In this document: positions 34,888-36,401 of the stretch, piece after piece
Position numbering within the stretch: position 1 is the first letter of the stretch
Layout: the number at the start of each line of letters is the position of its first letter
Source: Anaerolineae bacterium
GTDB lineage: Bacteria; Chloroflexota; Anaerolineae; Promineifilales; Promineifilaceae
Reading direction: 5' to 3'
DNA length: 36,401 bases
Assembly (NCBI GenBank): GCA_015486215.1
Contig: WFSA01000271.1
Location: forward strand, 1 to 36,401
Program-made: the position numbers and the translations under genes
Notes under the pieces: generated by a model
Told to the model about the DNA's origin: nothing
Databases searched by the model: none
What the model saw: the letters and a program-made list of their open reading frames with translations, nothing else

Positions 34888-36111
34888 ATGACAGTTAGCA
34901 ACAGTAGACGAAATGCCCTGAATAAATTAAAAAAAGTAAGCCGTAAACGTGGACGACGTAAACCTCCATCACGACGGGCGGCAAAGCGAGCAGCCGTCCG
35001 CAAAGCCCGCCCGATGCCCAAACCGCGTACGCGCCCTGCCCGCCGCCGCCCCGCCGCCGCCGCCAAATTAACCGAAGAGATGCGCTCCCAATTACAATCG
35101 ATCAATTCCCACTTTGACCGTTTAGAAATCAAGGCACAATTGGCTGATGTGTACACAGCTATCGGTGATTTTGATGCTAAATTGATGGCACTGCCCATCG
35201 CCCTTGAAAAGCTGCGCGGGCGGGGATATGTGCATAATGAGCAATTGGAGGATCGGCTGGAAGCGATCGATGACCAATGGGATGATGCCCGTCCCCGCGT
35301 GGAAGAGGCGTTGGAAAAACATTTAAAGCAATTAGACCGTGAGGCGGACAGGGTTGAGCGACAAGTGGATCGCGGGGCGACAAGTGCCAGCGGGATTGAA
35401 CGGATGCAAACGGCCGTTGACCGTTTGGAAACCCATATCAACTCAGCCGCATCATCCATCACCGCCCTCTACGACGGCATAAGCCGCGAATTGCAAAGCG
35501 TTAAATGGGATATGAACAAAACGGCCGAAATGCTCGATCTCATCGACAACTCTCAAGATGTGCGCCTGCACGAAACAGAAGGGCCGCTATTAGCCATCAA
35601 AACAGAGTGGCACCGTGACGGCGACGAAGGGCCTGAAGGTGTCCTCTTTTTGACCGATCAGCGCATCCTATTTGAGCAGCGCGAAGAAATTGTCCTTAAA
35701 AAGCGGTTCGGTCTCTTCAAATCAGACTCTAAAATGGTGCAGGAACTACTGCTGGATATTCCCGTGCAAGAGATTGATGAGGTCAGCCACAAAGAAGAGG
35801 GCGGCTTTATGGGGATGGGCAAGAAGGATATTCTGGAAATTATCTTCTCGGCTGCTGCGCCTGTGGCACGCGGCCGTTTTCATCTAAAAGGACAGGATTC
35901 ATCCGATTGGGCAACGATGATCAAACTGGTGCAGACGGGCGAGATTGACAATGATCGCGCTGATGAGTATGAGGATGAACTAGAAGAGACCGATACCGTC
36001 ACCTTTCCCACCCAATGCCCTGGCTGCTTCGCTCCCGTCGAGCCGCCCGCTCGCGGAGTAACAAACGTCACTTGCGAATTCTGCGGCACAATCATCACCC
36101 CCGAAAAATAG
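34888..36111 (+). CDS. Basic, coiled-coil, zinc-ribbon protein of unknown function
   Basis: 407 residues, ATG 34888 with GGAGG 5 nt upstream (GTG 34885 is too close to it). Residues 1-60 are strongly basic (repeated Arg/Lys with Pro and Ala), as for nucleic-acid or polyanion binding. Residues about 65-215 are helical and coiled-coil-like. Residues about 225-350 look like a small beta-rich PH/GRAM-like unit (GVLFLTDQRILFEQREE, then FHLKGQDSSDWATMIKLV). Residues about 375-401 form a zinc ribbon, CPGC and CEFCG. No enzyme motif is seen. It is the last gene, 47 bp after prfB, possibly co-transcribed. A DNA- or membrane-associated scaffold is only a guess; the domain order is not one I recognise. 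Confidence 0.8.
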   Translation: MTVSNSRRNALNKLKKVSRKRGRRKPPSRRAAKRAAVRKARPMPKPRTRPARRRPAAAAKLTEEMRSQLQSINSHFDRLEIKAQLADVYTAIGDFDAKLMALPIALEKLRGRGYVHNEQLEDRLEAIDDQWDDARPRVEEALEKHLKQLDREADRVERQVDRGATSASGIERMQTAVDRLETHINSAASSITALYDGISRELQSVKWDMNKTAEMLDLIDNSQDVRLHETEGPLLAIKTEWHRDGDEGPEGVLFLTDQRILFEQREEIVLKKRFGLFKSDSKMVQELLLDIPVQEIDEVSHKEEGGFMGMGKKDILEIIFSAAAPVARGRFHLKGQDSSDWATMIKLVQTGEIDNDRADEYEDELEETDTVTFPTQCPGCFAPVEPPARGVTNVTCEFCGTIITPEK

Positions 36112-36120
36112 CCTGCATTA

Positions 36121-36264
36121 CTAGTACACGCTGGCGGAAGTCTTTGTATCTTATTTGTTGCGGGAATCAGAATTCCCGCAACTCCCATCAGATAGGTATC
36201 GGGAATTCCGATTCCCGATACAGGCGGCGTATATCATCTAAGAACTTAGGCCAAGTTATACTAG
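36121..36264. mobile_element. Two-hairpin inverted-repeat element, copy 2
   Basis: Outer ends CTAGTACACGCTGGCGGAAG and the inverse of CTAGTATAACTTGGCC. Inside are two hairpins with exact 11-bp arms and 4-nt loops: 36157-36182 (arm GTTGCGGGAAT, loop CAGA) and 36196-36221 (arm GTATCGGGAAT, loop TCCG). It lies just after the last gene and could also affect its transcript end. Confidence 0.75.
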
Positions 36265-36280
36265 GCAATTTAGCAGAGAT

Positions 36281-36401
36281 TAAGGAACGAGGATTTATTT
36301 AACTACCAAAGTTGTCATTCCCGCCCCCATCCTCACCTTCGTGAGGACAGGCACTTCGTGAGGGTAAACTCTTTTAGGTGGGAATCCATGATTTCCCAGA
36401 C
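36281..36401. repeat. Dispersed repeat shared with 32150-32196, running to the window edge
   Basis: AAGGAACGAGGATTTATTTA and AAAGTTGTCATTCCCGC are the inverse of the copy near 32170. After that, CCTCACCTTCGTGAGGACAG can fold. The GTCATTCC word also occurs in family 4. The element may continue past the window. Confidence 0.6.

Overview
The window looks like a chromosomal segment of a free-living bacterium, most likely a member of the Chloroflexota (Anaerolineae-like). This is an inference from the protein set: an AAA/TPR signalling ATPase, LysM-M23 peptidases with a Chloroflexota-style layout, a very long SecA, a PreP-type M16 protease and GAF histidine kinases. No 16S rRNA or other decisive marker is present. 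No tRNA, rRNA, CRISPR array or complete transposase gene was seen.

Layout. 1-2538: 3' part of an AAA-ATPase/TPR regulator. 2745-3863 (-): GT4 glycosyltransferase. 4380-9934 (+): a coiled-coil protein, SelB, a HAD-IIA phosphatase and RlmN. 9967-13472 (-): two tandem LysM-M23 peptidases behind the rho gene, with an intrinsic terminator between rho and the peptidases and a candidate promoter far upstream of rho. 14462-15727 (-): a lipoprotein with a glycosidase-like domain. 16880-19786 (+): PreP-like protease. 20183-20784: a mazEF toxin-antitoxin pair with a readable promoter and operator. 20797-23818: a TrpC-like protein that has lost key catalytic residues, then a GT-C membrane glycosyltransferase. 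24015-25374: the B12-binding mutase subunit and its MeaB chaperone, closed by a terminator. 25848-29774: SecA. 29864-31978: histidine kinase. 32538-33572: adenosine deaminase. 33748-34840: RF2 with the classical programmed +1 frameshift. 34888-36111: a basic, coiled-coil, zinc-ribbon protein of unknown role.

The genes are mostly housekeeping; the unusual content is in the DNA between and across them. First, the palindrome ACGGCCGT occurs about 53 times by hand count (about 29 as AACGGCCGTT). It falls in all three codon phases, which recalls the HIP1 octamer of cyanobacteria. Second, the intergenic DNA is full of small non-coding inverted-repeat elements. The main one is a 112-bp family (MITE-1, TIR start GTATCTTCTC) with nine copies, four of which have exact 8-bp target duplications. 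A second family (MITE-2, GTAACTACTC) also has an exact 8-bp duplication. Their GTAA-like ends and 8-bp duplications suggest mobilisation by an IS66-type transposase. A third family (MITE-3, AGGGCGATTGC) is about 200 bp and rich in CGTGATCG. Third, a two-copy element encloses two side-by-side hairpins in related outer inverted repeats, with hairpin sequences that differ completely between copies.

The repeats are nested in one another and sit directly upstream of lipoprotein, PreP, secA, add and prfB starts. MITE-1 carries a TTGACA-N16-TATTTT promoter-like pair aimed at prfB. Insertion may therefore be supplying or altering promoters of essential genes.
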